The notes under the pieces are model-generated. The model worked only from the letters and a program-made list of their open reading frames with translations. It did no database searches and was not told the DNA's origin. From contig CAYMLO010000042.1 in the NCBI GenBank assembly GCA_964390905.1, positions 1 to 64,000 of the forward strand: a stretch of 64,000 nt of DNA. The letters run 5' to 3'. A program made the translations under genes and the position numbers. Source of the stretch: JAFGLZ01 sp964390905 (GTDB lineage Bacteria > Planctomycetota > Phycisphaerae > UBA1845 > JAFGLZ01). Positions 47,837 to 58,500 of the stretch are shown one piece after another; the stretch's first letter is position 1, and every line of letters starts with the position of its first letter.

Positions 47837-50746
47837 ATGTCTACTGCTCGCGGTGGCGTGCGGATCGTCGCCGCATTTGCCCTTGCGTCGCTGTGCTTCG
47901 CGGGTTCGGCGGTCGGCGTGGCTCCATCAGGCGGGGCCAGTAGGCCTCTGGACGGGCAATGGCGGTTCCGTCTGGATCCTCGAGACGTCGGCCTCAAGGA
48001 GGAATGGTTCAACCGGGAGTTGCCCGGCCGTATCAAGCTGCCCGGATCGCTGCAGGCGCAGGGGTTCGGTAACGAGGTAACGGTCGAGACCCAGTGGACC
48101 GGAGGCATTGTTGATCGCTCGTTCTTCACCTCGCCCCGGTATGAGCGGTATCGTCAGCCCGGTCGTGTGAAGGTGCCGTTCTGGCTGCAGCCCGACAAGG
48201 TCTACATCGGACCCGCGTGGTATCAGCGACAAGTGACGCTGCCGGAAGACTGGCGGCAGACGGGCAAACGCGTCGTGCTGTTTCTGGAACGCTGTCACTG
48301 GGAGACAGCCGTTTGGGTGAACAGTGAACGGATTGGCTCGCAGAACAGCCTCGGCACGCCACACGTGTACGATGTGACCTCGGCCTTGGCGACAAGGGTC
48401 CGGATCCGTCAGACCCACACGCTGACCATCCGCGTGGACAACCAGCTCAAGATCAACGTCGGCGTCAATGCCCACAGCGTGTCCGACCACACGCAGACCA
48501 ACTGGAACGGCATCATCGGACGGATCGCGCTGGTCGCCACGGACCGCGTGTGGATCGATGACGTGCAGGTCTACCCGAGCGTCGTCCGCAGAGCGGCTCT
48601 GGTGAAAGTCGGTCTCGGCAACGCGACCGGGAACGTCGCGCGGGGCAGACTGACCCTCTCGGCGAAGAGCACCTCCGTTGACCGCCCGTACGGCGCACCA
48701 GCCAAGACCGTAGACGTACGCGTAGACGCGCGCGGTGCCACGATCGAGATCGACTATCCGCTGGGCGCTGGCGCCCCCCTCTGGGACGAATTCACCCCGA
48801 CGCTGTTCGGTCTGACCGCAGAACTTGAGGTCAAGGAGCGTGCCTCCGCGCTATCCGATCGCACGGTGGTCACGTTCGGCCTGCGCGAGCTCGGCATCCA
48901 GGGCACGCAATTTACCATCAACGGCCGCAAGACCTTCCTCCGCGGGACGCTCGAGTGCTGCATCTTCCCGTTGACCGGATACCCGCCGACCGACGTTGAG
49001 AGCTGGAAGCACGTCATCCGCGCGGCCAAGGACCACGGCCTGAACACAATGCGCTTCCACTCCTGGTGTCCGCCGGAGGCGGCGTTTGTTGCTGCCGACG
49101 AGCTGGGATTCTACTTCCAGGTCGAGTGCGGCGCGTGGACCGCCATCGGTCAGGGAAAACCCATCGACGCGTGGCTGTATGCGGAGGCGGAGCGAATCCT
49201 CCGTGCGTACGGGAATCACCCCTGCTTCGTCATGATGGCCTACGGGAACGAGCCCGGGGGACGGCACAAGCCATATCTCGCCAAGTGGCTGACGCATTTC
49301 AAGGCCAGGGACGACCGTCGCATGTACACCGGGGCCGCCGGCTGGCCAGCGATTCGGGAGAACCAGTATCACAACATCCCCGGGCCGCGCGTCCAGCTGT
49401 GGGGGGCAGGCCTGAAATCGCGCATCAACGCGCGTCCGCCCGAAACGCGCACCGACTACCGCAAACACGTTCACAAGGCGGATGTTCCCATCGTCAGCCA
49501 CGAGATCGGCCAATGGTGTGCGTACCCGAACTTCGATGAGATCGGCAAGTACAAGGGCGTGCTCAAGGCAAAGAACTTCGAGGTCTTCCGCGACACGCTT
49601 CGGGCCAACCACATGGGTGATCAGGCTCACGACTTCCTGATGGCCTCGGGCAAGCTCCAGACGCTCTGCTACAAGGAGGACATCGAGTCGGCGCTGCGCA
49701 CGCCCGGCTTCGGGGGGTTCCACCTCCTGGACCTGCACGACTTCCCGGGGCAGGGAACGGCCCTCGTCGGCGTGCTGGACGCCTTCTGGGAGGAGAAGGG
49801 CTACGTCTCGGCGAAGGCGTATCGGCGCTTCTGCAACACGACGGTGCCGTTGGCGCGGATGGACAAGCGGTACTGGACCGTGTCAGAGACCTTCACAGCC
49901 GACCTGGAGGTGGCGCACTTCGGGCCGGCGCCGTTGAAGGGCGTTGAGACGGTGTGGAGGCTGGTTGACGAAGGCGGCCAGCCCATTGCGGCTGGAACGC
50001 TGCCGGTCCGGACGATCCCGATTGGCAACGGCATCCCGTTGGGCTCGGTCAGGGCCGATCTGAGCGAATCGACGGTCGCTCAGAAGATCATGCTAGTCGT
50101 CGGATTGAAAGGTACGCCCTTTGAGAACGACTGGGACATCTGGGTCTTCCCCGATCGGCTCGATACAGACGTGCCGGAAGGCGTTCTGTTGACGACCCGC
50201 TGGGGCGACGCCGAGCGGGGGCGGCTGAGTGTCGGCGGGAAAGTGTTGTTCACGCCGCCTGCTGCGACGGTCAACACCCAAGCGACGATCGGCTTTTCGA
50301 GCATCTTCTGGAACACGGCCTGGACACGAGGACAGCCGCCCCACACGCTCGGTATCCTCTGCGACCCGAACCATCCCGTGTTCGACAGCTTTCCGACCGA
50401 ATCGCACAGCAACTGGCAATGGTGGGAACTCATCCACGGGTCGGCGGCCATGGTGCTCGACGGCTTGCCGCCGAAGCTCCGCCCGATCGTGCAACCCATC
50501 GACACCTGGTTCGAGAACCGGCGGTTGGGGCTGCTCTTCGAGGCCCGCGTGCTCGGCGGAAAGCTGGTGGTCTGCAGCATGGACCTGACGGGTGACCTGG
50601 ATCGGCGTCTCGTTGCGCGTCAGATGCGGTACAGCCTGCTTCGTTACATGAGCAGCGATCGCTTCGATCCTCAGCACGAGCTGACGCCCAACCAGATCCA
50701 ATCACTCCTGGCAGCGCCGACGACGTTGCAGCGGAAGCGGCGATAA
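47837..50746 (+). CDS. Exported glycoside hydrolase family 2 enzyme
   Basis: This 969-residue protein has a signal peptide (RIVAAFALASLCFAGSAVG). It shows the GH2 order: jelly-roll domain with LDGQWRFRLDP, GPAWYQRQVTLPEDW and VLFLERCHWETAVWVN; an Ig-like domain ending VTFGLREL; and the TIM barrel from TQFTINGRKTFLRGTLEC. The acid/base is E472 in MMAYGNEPGG and the nucleophile is E556 in IVSHEIGQW. The C-terminal 250 residues add an extra beta domain. Beta-galactosidase, beta-glucuronidase or beta-mannosidase activity is possible. It is 26 bases downstream of the isomerase-like gene, probably in the same operon as the sulfatase. Confidence 0.92.
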   Translation: MSTARGGVRIVAAFALASLCFAGSAVGVAPSGGASRPLDGQWRFRLDPRDVGLKEEWFNRELPGRIKLPGSLQAQGFGNEVTVETQWTGGIVDRSFFTSPRYERYRQPGRVKVPFWLQPDKVYIGPAWYQRQVTLPEDWRQTGKRVVLFLERCHWETAVWVNSERIGSQNSLGTPHVYDVTSALATRVRIRQTHTLTIRVDNQLKINVGVNAHSVSDHTQTNWNGIIGRIALVATDRVWIDDVQVYPSVVRRAALVKVGLGNATGNVARGRLTLSAKSTSVDRPYGAPAKTVDVRVDARGATIEIDYPLGAGAPLWDEFTPTLFGLTAELEVKERASALSDRTVVTFGLRELGIQGTQFTINGRKTFLRGTLECCIFPLTGYPPTDVESWKHVIRAAKDHGLNTMRFHSWCPPEAAFVAADELGFYFQVECGAWTAIGQGKPIDAWLYAEAERILRAYGNHPCFVMMAYGNEPGGRHKPYLAKWLTHFKARDDRRMYTGAAGWPAIRENQYHNIPGPRVQLWGAGLKSRINARPPETRTDYRKHVHKADVPIVSHEIGQWCAYPNFDEIGKYKGVLKAKNFEVFRDTLRANHMGDQAHDFLMASGKLQTLCYKEDIESALRTPGFGGFHLLDLHDFPGQGTALVGVLDAFWEEKGYVSAKAYRRFCNTTVPLARMDKRYWTVSETFTADLEVAHFGPAPLKGVETVWRLVDEGGQPIAAGTLPVRTIPIGNGIPLGSVRADLSESTVAQKIMLVVGLKGTPFENDWDIWVFPDRLDTDVPEGVLLTTRWGDAERGRLSVGGKVLFTPPAATVNTQATIGFSSIFWNTAWTRGQPPHTLGILCDPNHPVFDSFPTESHSNWQWWELIHGSAAMVLDGLPPKLRPIVQPIDTWFENRRLGLLFEARVLGGKLVVCSMDLTGDLDRRLVARQMRYSLLRYMSSDRFDPQHELTPNQIQSLLAAPTTLQRKRR

Positions 50747-50826
50747 CACGCGCGAGATGGCGTGTCGCTCAGGCGTGCACGGCGGTTCACCCCCCGAAGT
50801 CCCTTGGCGGCAAAGGCCGCCGCATA

Positions 50827-52233
50827 TCATCGCCTCCGGCGACGAATGGCCATGAGCCCAAAGAGCCCGACGATGATGAGCGGGAGCATGGGCTCCAGTC
50901 CGCTGCCACACTTGAAGTTCGCCGTGATGGCCTTTGACGAATCCATCGTGATGGTCAATGGGTTGTCGGTCTCGTGACCGGCCGGGACGTCCCCACCCCA
51001 GTCGACGAACTTCTTGCCGTCTACTGCATTCGGCGTGAGGATCACGGTGGCGTTGGGCTCGAAGAAGGGGGTATTGGGGTCAACATCAACGCTGCCCTGC
51101 TTGGCGGTGTTCAAGGTAATGCTAAGGACGTTGACCTGCATGAGGAATCCCTTGGCCTCGCCATTCAGCCTGGCGGTCCCGGCGATCTGACCGGTCTTGT
51201 TGATCGCCGTCGCCGCCGTCAACAGCCAGCCCGAGTTGGGATCGATTACGGTGTTGAGGTCGTGAATCATGCCGTTGTTCCAGAGAAACGCGTGGCTCTC
51301 GCCGTTCGGGTCTGCGGCGGCCCCCACGACCACGCCGTTGTCGCTGATCGCAGCGGCCACGGTGCTCGGGCGCCCGGGCAGGACCCCAAGATCGGTCATC
51401 GAGCCGTCCTCCCAGAGGAAGGAGTGGGTGACGCCATTGGGGTCGCTCGATATGCCCATCACCTGCCCGGATTCGTTGATGGCAAGGGCTTGGGTGCTGT
51501 CGTCATAGCCGGGCAGGACGCCGAGGTCCGTCAGGACGCCGTCCTGCCAAAGGAACGCACGGTTTTTCTCGCTGGCGTCCCGGGCCGTACCGGCGATCTG
51601 GTTGCTGTCGTTGATGTCCCAGGCGAAGCTGGTGCTGCCGCCGAACGTACCGAGGGAGGTGACAGCGCCGCTGTCCCACCGCACGTAGGCGTGCGGGACG
51701 TTCGGCTCGGCGTTCAGCATCCATGCCCCGACGGTGTGCCCGGCGTTGTTGATGGCAAAGCCAACGCTGATGTCATTCGGGTCATCCGTCATCGAGCCGA
51801 GATCCGTGATCACACCGTTTTGCCACAAGAAGGCGTGGTTGTGTAATGAATCACCCCCAAACGTCGGTAGCGTGCCGACGTTGATCCCTACAACCTGATT
51901 GGCGTCGTTGATGCAGCGGGCGGCGCTGATGCCCAGCGTGCCTGAGCCCGGGAGCGTGCCCAGGTCGTAGATCGCGCTATCCGCCCACAGAAAGGCGCGC
52001 GGCAGCCAGTAGTGGAAGATCAACAGGTAGGTGACCTCAACGCTCGACGAACCGACGATCTGGCCCGAGCTGTTGATCGACAAGGGAATGGCCGGATAGT
52101 TCGGGTCTGGGTCGAGCCTGCCGAGGTCGGTTACGGGGTACTCGACTCCGACAACGGGAGCGGCGAGGGCCAGCGTCAGAACAACCGCACATGCCCACGC
52201 CAAACCCCAGGTCCGACTCTTGTGATTCTCCAT
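50827..52233 (-). CDS. Extracellular HAF-repeat protein with Cys-Gly C-terminal anchor
   Basis: This 468-residue protein has a signal peptide (LAWACAVVLTLALAAPVVG). It carries at least six HAF-type repeats, each of the form AFLWxxGxxxDLGxLPG (for example RAFLWADSAIYDLGTLPGSG, NHAFLWQNGVITDLGSM, RAFLWQDGVLTDLGVLPGYD, HSFLWEDGSMTDLGVLPGRP), interleaved with AININDANQVVG-like strands. A short repeat domain follows (DVDPNTPFFEPNATVILTP, MDSSKAITANF). The end is KCGSGLEPMLP, a hydrophobic stretch and RRRRR, which resembles the tails of two other exported proteins here. The function is unknown; it is likely a surface protein. Confidence 0.82.
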   Translation of the reverse strand: MENHKSRTWGLAWACAVVLTLALAAPVVGVEYPVTDLGRLDPDPNYPAIPLSINSSGQIVGSSSVEVTYLLIFHYWLPRAFLWADSAIYDLGTLPGSGTLGISAARCINDANQVVGINVGTLPTFGGDSLHNHAFLWQNGVITDLGSMTDDPNDISVGFAINNAGHTVGAWMLNAEPNVPHAYVRWDSGAVTSLGTFGGSTSFAWDINDSNQIAGTARDASEKNRAFLWQDGVLTDLGVLPGYDDSTQALAINESGQVMGISSDPNGVTHSFLWEDGSMTDLGVLPGRPSTVAAAISDNGVVVGAAADPNGESHAFLWNNGMIHDLNTVIDPNSGWLLTAATAINKTGQIAGTARLNGEAKGFLMQVNVLSITLNTAKQGSVDVDPNTPFFEPNATVILTPNAVDGKKFVDWGGDVPAGHETDNPLTITMDSSKAITANFKCGSGLEPMLPLIIVGLFGLMAIRRRRR

Positions 52234-52440
52234 TGCTTTTCCTCCCCACGGTCGGAATGTGCAGCCTCTCCTGCGTTGACCGTGTCGTGCACGCGGCCGT
52301 GCGCGGCAAAAAGTGTCGGTGGGATGAATCCGGATTTGAGGTGATCCGCCATCCCCTCTCGCTACCAGGCACCAAGATCATTGTGCGGCACTGATCCTCA
52401 GGAGTCAACCGCCGTCGACGGGCGTGAGCCAATCTCGCCC

Positions 52441-54003
52441 TCAGGCTGGCGGCTTCGCTTCCGGGCCCAGCGCCTCCTCCTTCGTCACGTCGTGCGGCTG
52501 GGTGCAGTGGTCGAGGATGACCATAGGGTCGTTGGTCTTCGGGATGAGCTTTGGCTGACGGCTCGTCCGCTTGAGATGCTCGACCAGAAGCGACACGTAA
52601 TGTGCCACGCGTTCTTTCTGCTCCGGGCGGCTCGCAAGATTGGTGTGTTCTCCGGGATCGCTTGTGGTGTCGAACAGTCTCAGCGTCGGTCCCGGCAGTG
52701 GGTATTCCTCGCCCGGATCGTAGCCGTCGGGCCGGCGCCGTTTCCCGCGAATGTAGACCAGCTTCCAGCGGCCGTCGCAGACCATCGCCTCGTCGGCCCA
52801 CGCGTACTCGACGAACACCTGCTTGCGATGCGTGTCGGTCTTGCCTTCCAGCAGCGGGACCAGACTCCGCCCGTGCATCCGCTTCGGCCCCCTGAGCCCG
52901 CACACATCCAGGATCGTCGGCATGATGTCGATGAACTCGACGAGCGCCTCGGTGTGCTTGCCCGCCGCAAACCGTTTCGGATAACGGATCAGCAGCGGGG
53001 CTCTGATGGCCGGTTCGTACGAGCAGTGCTTCTCGAACCGTCCGTGCTGGCCGAGCATGTAGCCGTGGTCGCCGATGTAGACGACGATCGTGTCGTCCGC
53101 CTGCCCGCTCTTGGCCAGGGCATCGAGCACGAGGCCCATGTTCTTGTCCAAAAACTCGGTGGACGTGTAGTAGGAAGCTTGGACCTTCCGCTTCTCGTCA
53201 TCGGTGAGGTCGCGGAAGACGGCCGGGATCTGCGCGTCGTCCTGCGGGCGGACCTTCGGCACCTTGAATGCCGACGGGTCGTGCCGGTTGCGATACTCCA
53301 GCGGGAAACGGAATGGCGAGTGCGGCACGGTCAGGCTGACCACACAGCACCAAGGCCGGTCGCGCTTCTTCGTGATGAAGGCCGCGCCGAGACGTGCGAA
53401 CCAGGTGTCCCACATGTACCTGTCCTTCAGGCCGAACGGACGGTACACGCCGTTAATCCACAGGCGGGCCGGGTCCTTGAACGGTTTCCATCTCGGCAGG
53501 ACCTCAGGACTGGTCTCGTCGACCTTCTGCCCTTGTTCTTTCAGCCAGCGACGCCATTGACCGTGGCCGACCACGACGTCGAACCCGTGTTTGAGGGAGC
53601 TGTTGAAATGCGTCTTGCCGTACCATGCAGTGTCGTAACCCGCTTCCTTGAGCACCTCTCCCAACGTGATGGCAGAGGCCGGTAGGGGCGTCCGCAACTC
53701 CGTCACGCCCACGGTCCGCGGGTACATGCCGGTGATAAACGCGGCGCGCGACGCCGAGCACATGGGAGTGTTGCAGTAAGCCCGGTCAAACCGCATCCCG
53801 CCGGCCGCGAGTCGGTCGAGGTTCGGCGTCCGCACGGTCGCGTTGCCGTAGCACCCCGTGACGTACGCGGCGTGATCGTCACTGATCAGCCAGAGGACGT
53901 TTGGCCTGTTCGCAGCCTGCAGTCCGTTCGTCGCGGCAAGCAGATGGACGAAAACACACGTGAACGCGAACGACGATAGATGGGCTCTAGTCAAAGCGTG
54001 CAT
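52441..54003 (-). CDS. Sec-exported type I sulfatase (CxAxR type)
   Basis: This 520-residue sulfatase has a Sec signal peptide (SSFAFTCVFVHLLAATNGLQA). The metal site is NVLWLISDDHAAYVTGCYGN. The formylglycine motif is C82-S-A-S-R in PMCSASRAAFITG, the CxAxR variant. WYGKTHFNSS, TIVVYIGDHGYMLGQHG and the DUF4976-type end LRLFDTTSDPGEHTNLASRP complete it. The order of blocks is that of iduronate/N-sulfoglucosamine-like sulfatases, but the substrate is not determined. It lies nine bases after the sialidase-like gene on the same strand, so the two form an operon. It differs from the Tat sulfatase in export route and motif, suggesting a different sulfate position or sugar. Confidence 0.92.
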   Translation of the reverse strand: MHALTRAHLSSFAFTCVFVHLLAATNGLQAANRPNVLWLISDDHAAYVTGCYGNATVRTPNLDRLAAGGMRFDRAYCNTPMCSASRAAFITGMYPRTVGVTELRTPLPASAITLGEVLKEAGYDTAWYGKTHFNSSLKHGFDVVVGHGQWRRWLKEQGQKVDETSPEVLPRWKPFKDPARLWINGVYRPFGLKDRYMWDTWFARLGAAFITKKRDRPWCCVVSLTVPHSPFRFPLEYRNRHDPSAFKVPKVRPQDDAQIPAVFRDLTDDEKRKVQASYYTSTEFLDKNMGLVLDALAKSGQADDTIVVYIGDHGYMLGQHGRFEKHCSYEPAIRAPLLIRYPKRFAAGKHTEALVEFIDIMPTILDVCGLRGPKRMHGRSLVPLLEGKTDTHRKQVFVEYAWADEAMVCDGRWKLVYIRGKRRRPDGYDPGEEYPLPGPTLRLFDTTSDPGEHTNLASRPEQKERVAHYVSLLVEHLKRTSRQPKLIPKTNDPMVILDHCTQPHDVTKEEALGPEAKPPA

Positions 54004-54012
54004 TGCCAGACC

Positions 54013-55311
54013 TCACTTCACGGCAATCCGAACGGTCGCGTACTCCCGCGACTTGTACCCGCCGTGGGCGCGCGGGACCACCAGGATGATCTGCTTTGTC
54101 TTTCGGTCTTCGAGCAAGGTGAAATGCGAGAGATCCAGTCGGCCTCTCGCCTGGTCCTCAGGTTGCTTCGTATCGATGACCAGGACGCTCGCGCGGATCA
54201 GCCTGAGGTCCTCTGAGTCCACCTCACCCACGACGAGTGGCCAGCGGGGGCTGTTCCCCTTGCAGTTCTCGGTCGACAGGTTGCCTGCCCAAAAGCATCG
54301 GCCGCTCGAGTGCTTGAACAGGGCCGACATACTGCTGGGTGAGAAGAAGGGCTTTCCGTCCTCGTAGGTCCAGGGCTCCGGCTTGGTCCACGTTTCGCCG
54401 TCATCAGTGGAAACGCTGAACCACTTGTGGCTCGGTAACTGGCAGTTGCCGTCAAGCTTGCCCCCGTTACTGCCGCGCATCACGACGAGGATACGGCCGT
54501 CGGCGAACTCCGCCAGTGTGGGCTCGATCATGCCGCGCGTAGAGCGTTTGGGGTCGGCTTGAATCCGCTGCGAAGCGTTCCACACCAGCCGGCTCGCGTC
54601 GGTCCAGGTCCCGATGAGGATCACGACGTCCGTGTAGGTCCACCCGCGGCCCGGATTCGCGAGCTCGCCGTTCTGCCCGGCGATGGTCATCTGAGCCGGG
54701 ACCAGGATCCGCCCCGATCGCGTGACGATGGGGATGTCGCCACAGTCGCCAAGGAAGATGCAGTTCTTGCCGATCCAGAGGTCGTCGAACGGGTGCACCG
54801 TCGTGTACTTGCCTGCCTGGACGATGGGCTCCTCAAATATCCAGGTCCGCCCGCTGTCTTGCGAGACGCGATAGCGCAAATAGTAGGTCTTCAGGGCAAT
54901 GGGGGGCTCGCCGATCTTCGGGTCCAGCCCGGGCGTATCGAGTGCGTTCACGATCGTGACGAGCCGGCCGTTCTTGGGATCGACCACGGAGGTCACCGCG
55001 TTCCTACGATACCCGTAGGGGAGCCCCGCCCGGAAATCCGGCTTTGGCGCAGACGACGCCCAGGTCTGCCCGTTGTCCTTCGAGACCTTGCCGCTGGGGA
55101 GGCTAAGTAGGCAACGACCTGTCGGTTCTGTGTAAGTCGCCCCGTGGAAGCCCGGCCGGTCCTTCGTCACGATGCGACTGACAATCCGCAGGCCTGAAGA
55201 TTCCTGGTCGGAGTGTCTCCCGGAGGTGGGTTCCGCCGCGATCGTCCGTCCTGCTCCGACCCAAGACGGAGCCAGCAGCATGGCTGCGACATACGCGAGA
55301 GATCTGAACAT
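54013..55311 (-). CDS. Exported sialidase-superfamily (BNR/Asp-box) protein
   Basis: This 432-residue protein has a signal peptide (SLAYVAAMLLAPSWVGAG). At least three Asp-boxes are visible: VSKDNGQTWASS, VSQDSGRTWIFEE and VSTDDGETWTKPEPW, spaced as in six-bladed sialidase propellers. RGMIEPTLAEFADGRILVVMRGS is the block that holds the conserved Glu and one Arg of the active site. The N-terminal Arg of the canonical FRIP motif is not obvious, so activity on sialic acid is unsure; many planctomycete homologues probably act on other acidic sugars. It heads an operon with the downstream sulfatase and is divergent from the giant lyase fusion gene. Confidence 0.82.
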   Translation of the reverse strand: MFRSLAYVAAMLLAPSWVGAGRTIAAEPTSGRHSDQESSGLRIVSRIVTKDRPGFHGATYTEPTGRCLLSLPSGKVSKDNGQTWASSAPKPDFRAGLPYGYRRNAVTSVVDPKNGRLVTIVNALDTPGLDPKIGEPPIALKTYYLRYRVSQDSGRTWIFEEPIVQAGKYTTVHPFDDLWIGKNCIFLGDCGDIPIVTRSGRILVPAQMTIAGQNGELANPGRGWTYTDVVILIGTWTDASRLVWNASQRIQADPKRSTRGMIEPTLAEFADGRILVVMRGSNGGKLDGNCQLPSHKWFSVSTDDGETWTKPEPWTYEDGKPFFSPSSMSALFKHSSGRCFWAGNLSTENCKGNSPRWPLVVGEVDSEDLRLIRASVLVIDTKQPEDQARGRLDLSHFTLLEDRKTKQIILVVPRAHGGYKSREYATVRIAVK

Positions 55312-55522
55312 CGCGACGACCTCCTGGTGTCCGCATGGTACTCATCCGCGGTCGGCCGCGAAAGCCCCTTCGGGTTCCTCGGCCGCGGACGCGCATTCGT
55401 ACGTACCAGATCCCTGGATCCGCCTTGTCAGCGTCGGACGGGATGAGGTATAGAAGCAACGATGGTGTCATCTGTCTCGATCCGGAAACCCCGTATACCG
55501 TTTCCAAGGAACTCGCAAGAAC

Positions 55523-58500
55523 ATGTTCGATGCACGTCACCTCCTGGCGAGCGGCCGATCTGTCCCGCCTTTGTGTCTGTTCTCTGCGGCACTGATACCG
55601 GTTCTTGCCGTTCATGCCGCCGAGGCTGAGACCAAGCTGGTTTCGCTCGACACGGTTTGCGGCGTTGCGGCGACGTACTTGAGGAACGTCCCGCGACGGC
55701 TCGAAGTCGTTCGAGGCGAGGGCAACGTCACGGAGGGCAAGGGCGCCCTCTTGTTCGGCGGGCGGGCGCCGACGGGCGAGGGTAGCAAGTACTTCGGCAT
55801 CCTGGTGCCTCTGGCCCAGCCGGTTGACATTCGCCGCTGCGCATTGACGTTCGACGCCCGGACGCCCACGCCCAACGCGACCCGTGCCTTCTACGTCCGG
55901 TTTTACAACCGGGGCGCAGACAAGCCTGCCTGGAGCTTTGCCTCCTGGAACGGACAGCTCAAGGAAGGGTGGGGGGATTTCACGGTCCAGCGGGAGCTCT
56001 GCTTGGACGGCCTGGCGTGGGAGCGCCGCGTCCTCGAGAACCGCGTCGCGGACAAGATCGACCGTGTGGAGTTCATCATCGGGACCCGGGACAACGACGT
56101 GGACGTCTTGGCCGTCGTGGACAACGTTCGGATCGTGCCACGCAAGCCTCAGATCGAGGACCTGACCGAACCGAAGGAGCTCGTCCGCGACACAGCCGTC
56201 GTCGTCGACGGCAAGCCGGCCGCGGTGGTGCTGCATCCCGATTCGGATGCAGGCCGCGCCGCCGCAGCGTCGGTGGTGGCCATGGCCCGGGAGAAGACAG
56301 GTGTGACGCTCCCCGCGCGGGTCGCCACCGAACAGAACCGCCGGCCGGATCAGACCGCGTTCTTCCTTGGCAATGTCCATACGAACCCCGCCATGCTGCT
56401 TCTCTACGCCCGGTACATGACTCCCGTCGACGCGGTTTGCCCCGGCAAGGGCGGGGCGCTGGTCCACACGGTGTTCGATCCGTTCGGCAAGGGAGTGAAT
56501 GGCGTCGTGGTGGGGGCTTCGGACGCAGACGGTCTGCGCAGAGCCGTGGCGTGTCTTCGTCGCGTTGTCGACGCCCAACCGAACGGCCCGGACTTGAGGC
56601 TTCCGCGCATCTTCGAGCGTGCCTATAGCGCGGATTTCCTGAGCCAGTATGGTTGGGCGGATGACGAGCCGGCCGCCGATCGGCTCGAACGCGGGCTTGC
56701 AGAAGGGCAATCAGCCCTCGATCGAGGTCGGCATACGTCCGTCGCAGGGGTGCTGGCGACCGTGGCGAGGCGCTACCTGCTCACCGGCCACGGCGTCGAG
56801 GCGAAGCTCTTCGCCAAGCTGTGGGACCTATACAAGAAGAGCGCCGTGGCCGACCCCCGCAAGTTCGGCGGTCCTTGGGGTTTCGACAGCGATTTCCCCT
56901 CCAGCACGGTCGTGTCTGGCTGGCGCAATATCGAGTACGATCCGTCGCTCACGGACGAAGAGCGCCTTGCGACGACCCAGGCGATGGCTCGATGGCTGGC
57001 TGAGGCGGTCGTGCCGAGCTGCATCGGCGCCGTCGCGAGCGCCCGCGTGCCGCACAACCACCAGACCTTCCCCGCGTTGGGGACGTTGTTCGCCGGCCTG
57101 TACTTCACGGAAGGCTTCGAGGTCGCCGAGGGCCAACGCTGGCTCAAGATCGCTGACGCGATCTTCAAGAGGCAAGCCACCTACTACAAACCGTGGGAAG
57201 ACTGCAACGGCTATCAGTGGCTGACGAACGGCCATCTCATGCGGTACACCGTCGCGCGTCCCGACTTCGCCCTCTACGAAAACGGCAACGCCCACCGAAT
57301 CATCGACTACTGCATCGGCACGATGGACAACCTGGGCTATCAAGTTCCCTACGGCGACACGGGATCCTGGAAGTGTTGGGACACCGAGACGGTCTGCCTG
57401 GACACGTTCGCCTTCGTCACGGGTGACGCCGCGGCAGCATGGGCGGGCGATCGTAAGCACACCCTCAAAGACACAATCGCCCTCTGTAGCTTCCAACGGC
57501 CTCATTCGACCCACGGGCCTCCTGACAAGTACGACGGGGTGAAAGTCTGGCCGCTCGAGCCGCAGTACTACCGCTCTCACCGGTGGGCGGACCGTCCTGC
57601 GCTGGAGCGGTGCTTCGACAAGATCTCCTTTCGGTCTCGCATGGATCCGAACGCTGCGTACCTGCTGTTGGACGGCCTCAGCAACGGCGGACACAAGCAC
57701 CTGGACGGCAACAGCGTTCCGCGCCTGACGCTGTTTGGGCGGATCTGGCTGGCCGACAACGACTACTACAAGTCGGCTGTCAAGTACCACAACGCCATGA
57801 TGGTCTTTAAGGACGGGCAGTCCGCCCAGATCCCCGCGTACGTGGAGCTGCTGAGTGCGGGCGAAACATCGCGCTACGGCTTCAGCCAAACGCGGATTCG
57901 CGGGTACGCCGGCGCCGACTGGGAGCGGACGATCCTCTGGCTCAAGGGGCGGCAGGCCTTTGTCGTCCTCGACAAGCTGACGGCGCTGGAGGCCAGTGAA
58001 TACCAGTTTCGTCTCCTCTGGCATGGCGTCGGCCAGGCCACGCTCGGCCCCCACGGGCTGCTCCTTTGCCAGAAGGGCCCGAGCCTGTGGATTCAGGTCG
58101 CTGCGGGCCCGGAGCAGCGTCTGTTCGCGGACAAGGCCCTTGGCGCCAACTGGGGAGGCTATCCCTACGCGAAACCGGTCGTTCAATCGCTGAGCGCGAT
58201 CGCCACGGTCCGGTTGGCGAAGGGCGAATCCTATCTGTTCGCGTCGGCGTTGCATGGTGCCCCTGATGGGAGAGCCGAGCCATGGCAGCTCGACTACGCG
58301 AGCAGGGGGCAGGGGGTGGTCGTGCGATCGGGCGACGGCCCGATCGTCATCGGGCTGCCGGGCTTCGGCATGCCGACACCGCACGGCTCGCTCACAACGG
58401 ATGCCGGGATCGTCGTGGCCGATTCGGACGGGCTGTCGCTGTTGCATGCGACACACGCTCAGGCAGACAGCCTTGTCCTGCTCAAATCGACCGAGCCTGG

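Noticed and set aside
51000..52100. Internal repetition suggestive of a repeat array
   Set aside because: Explained by protein-level HAF repeats in the coding sequence; the DNA repeats are not regular enough for a CRISPR or satellite.
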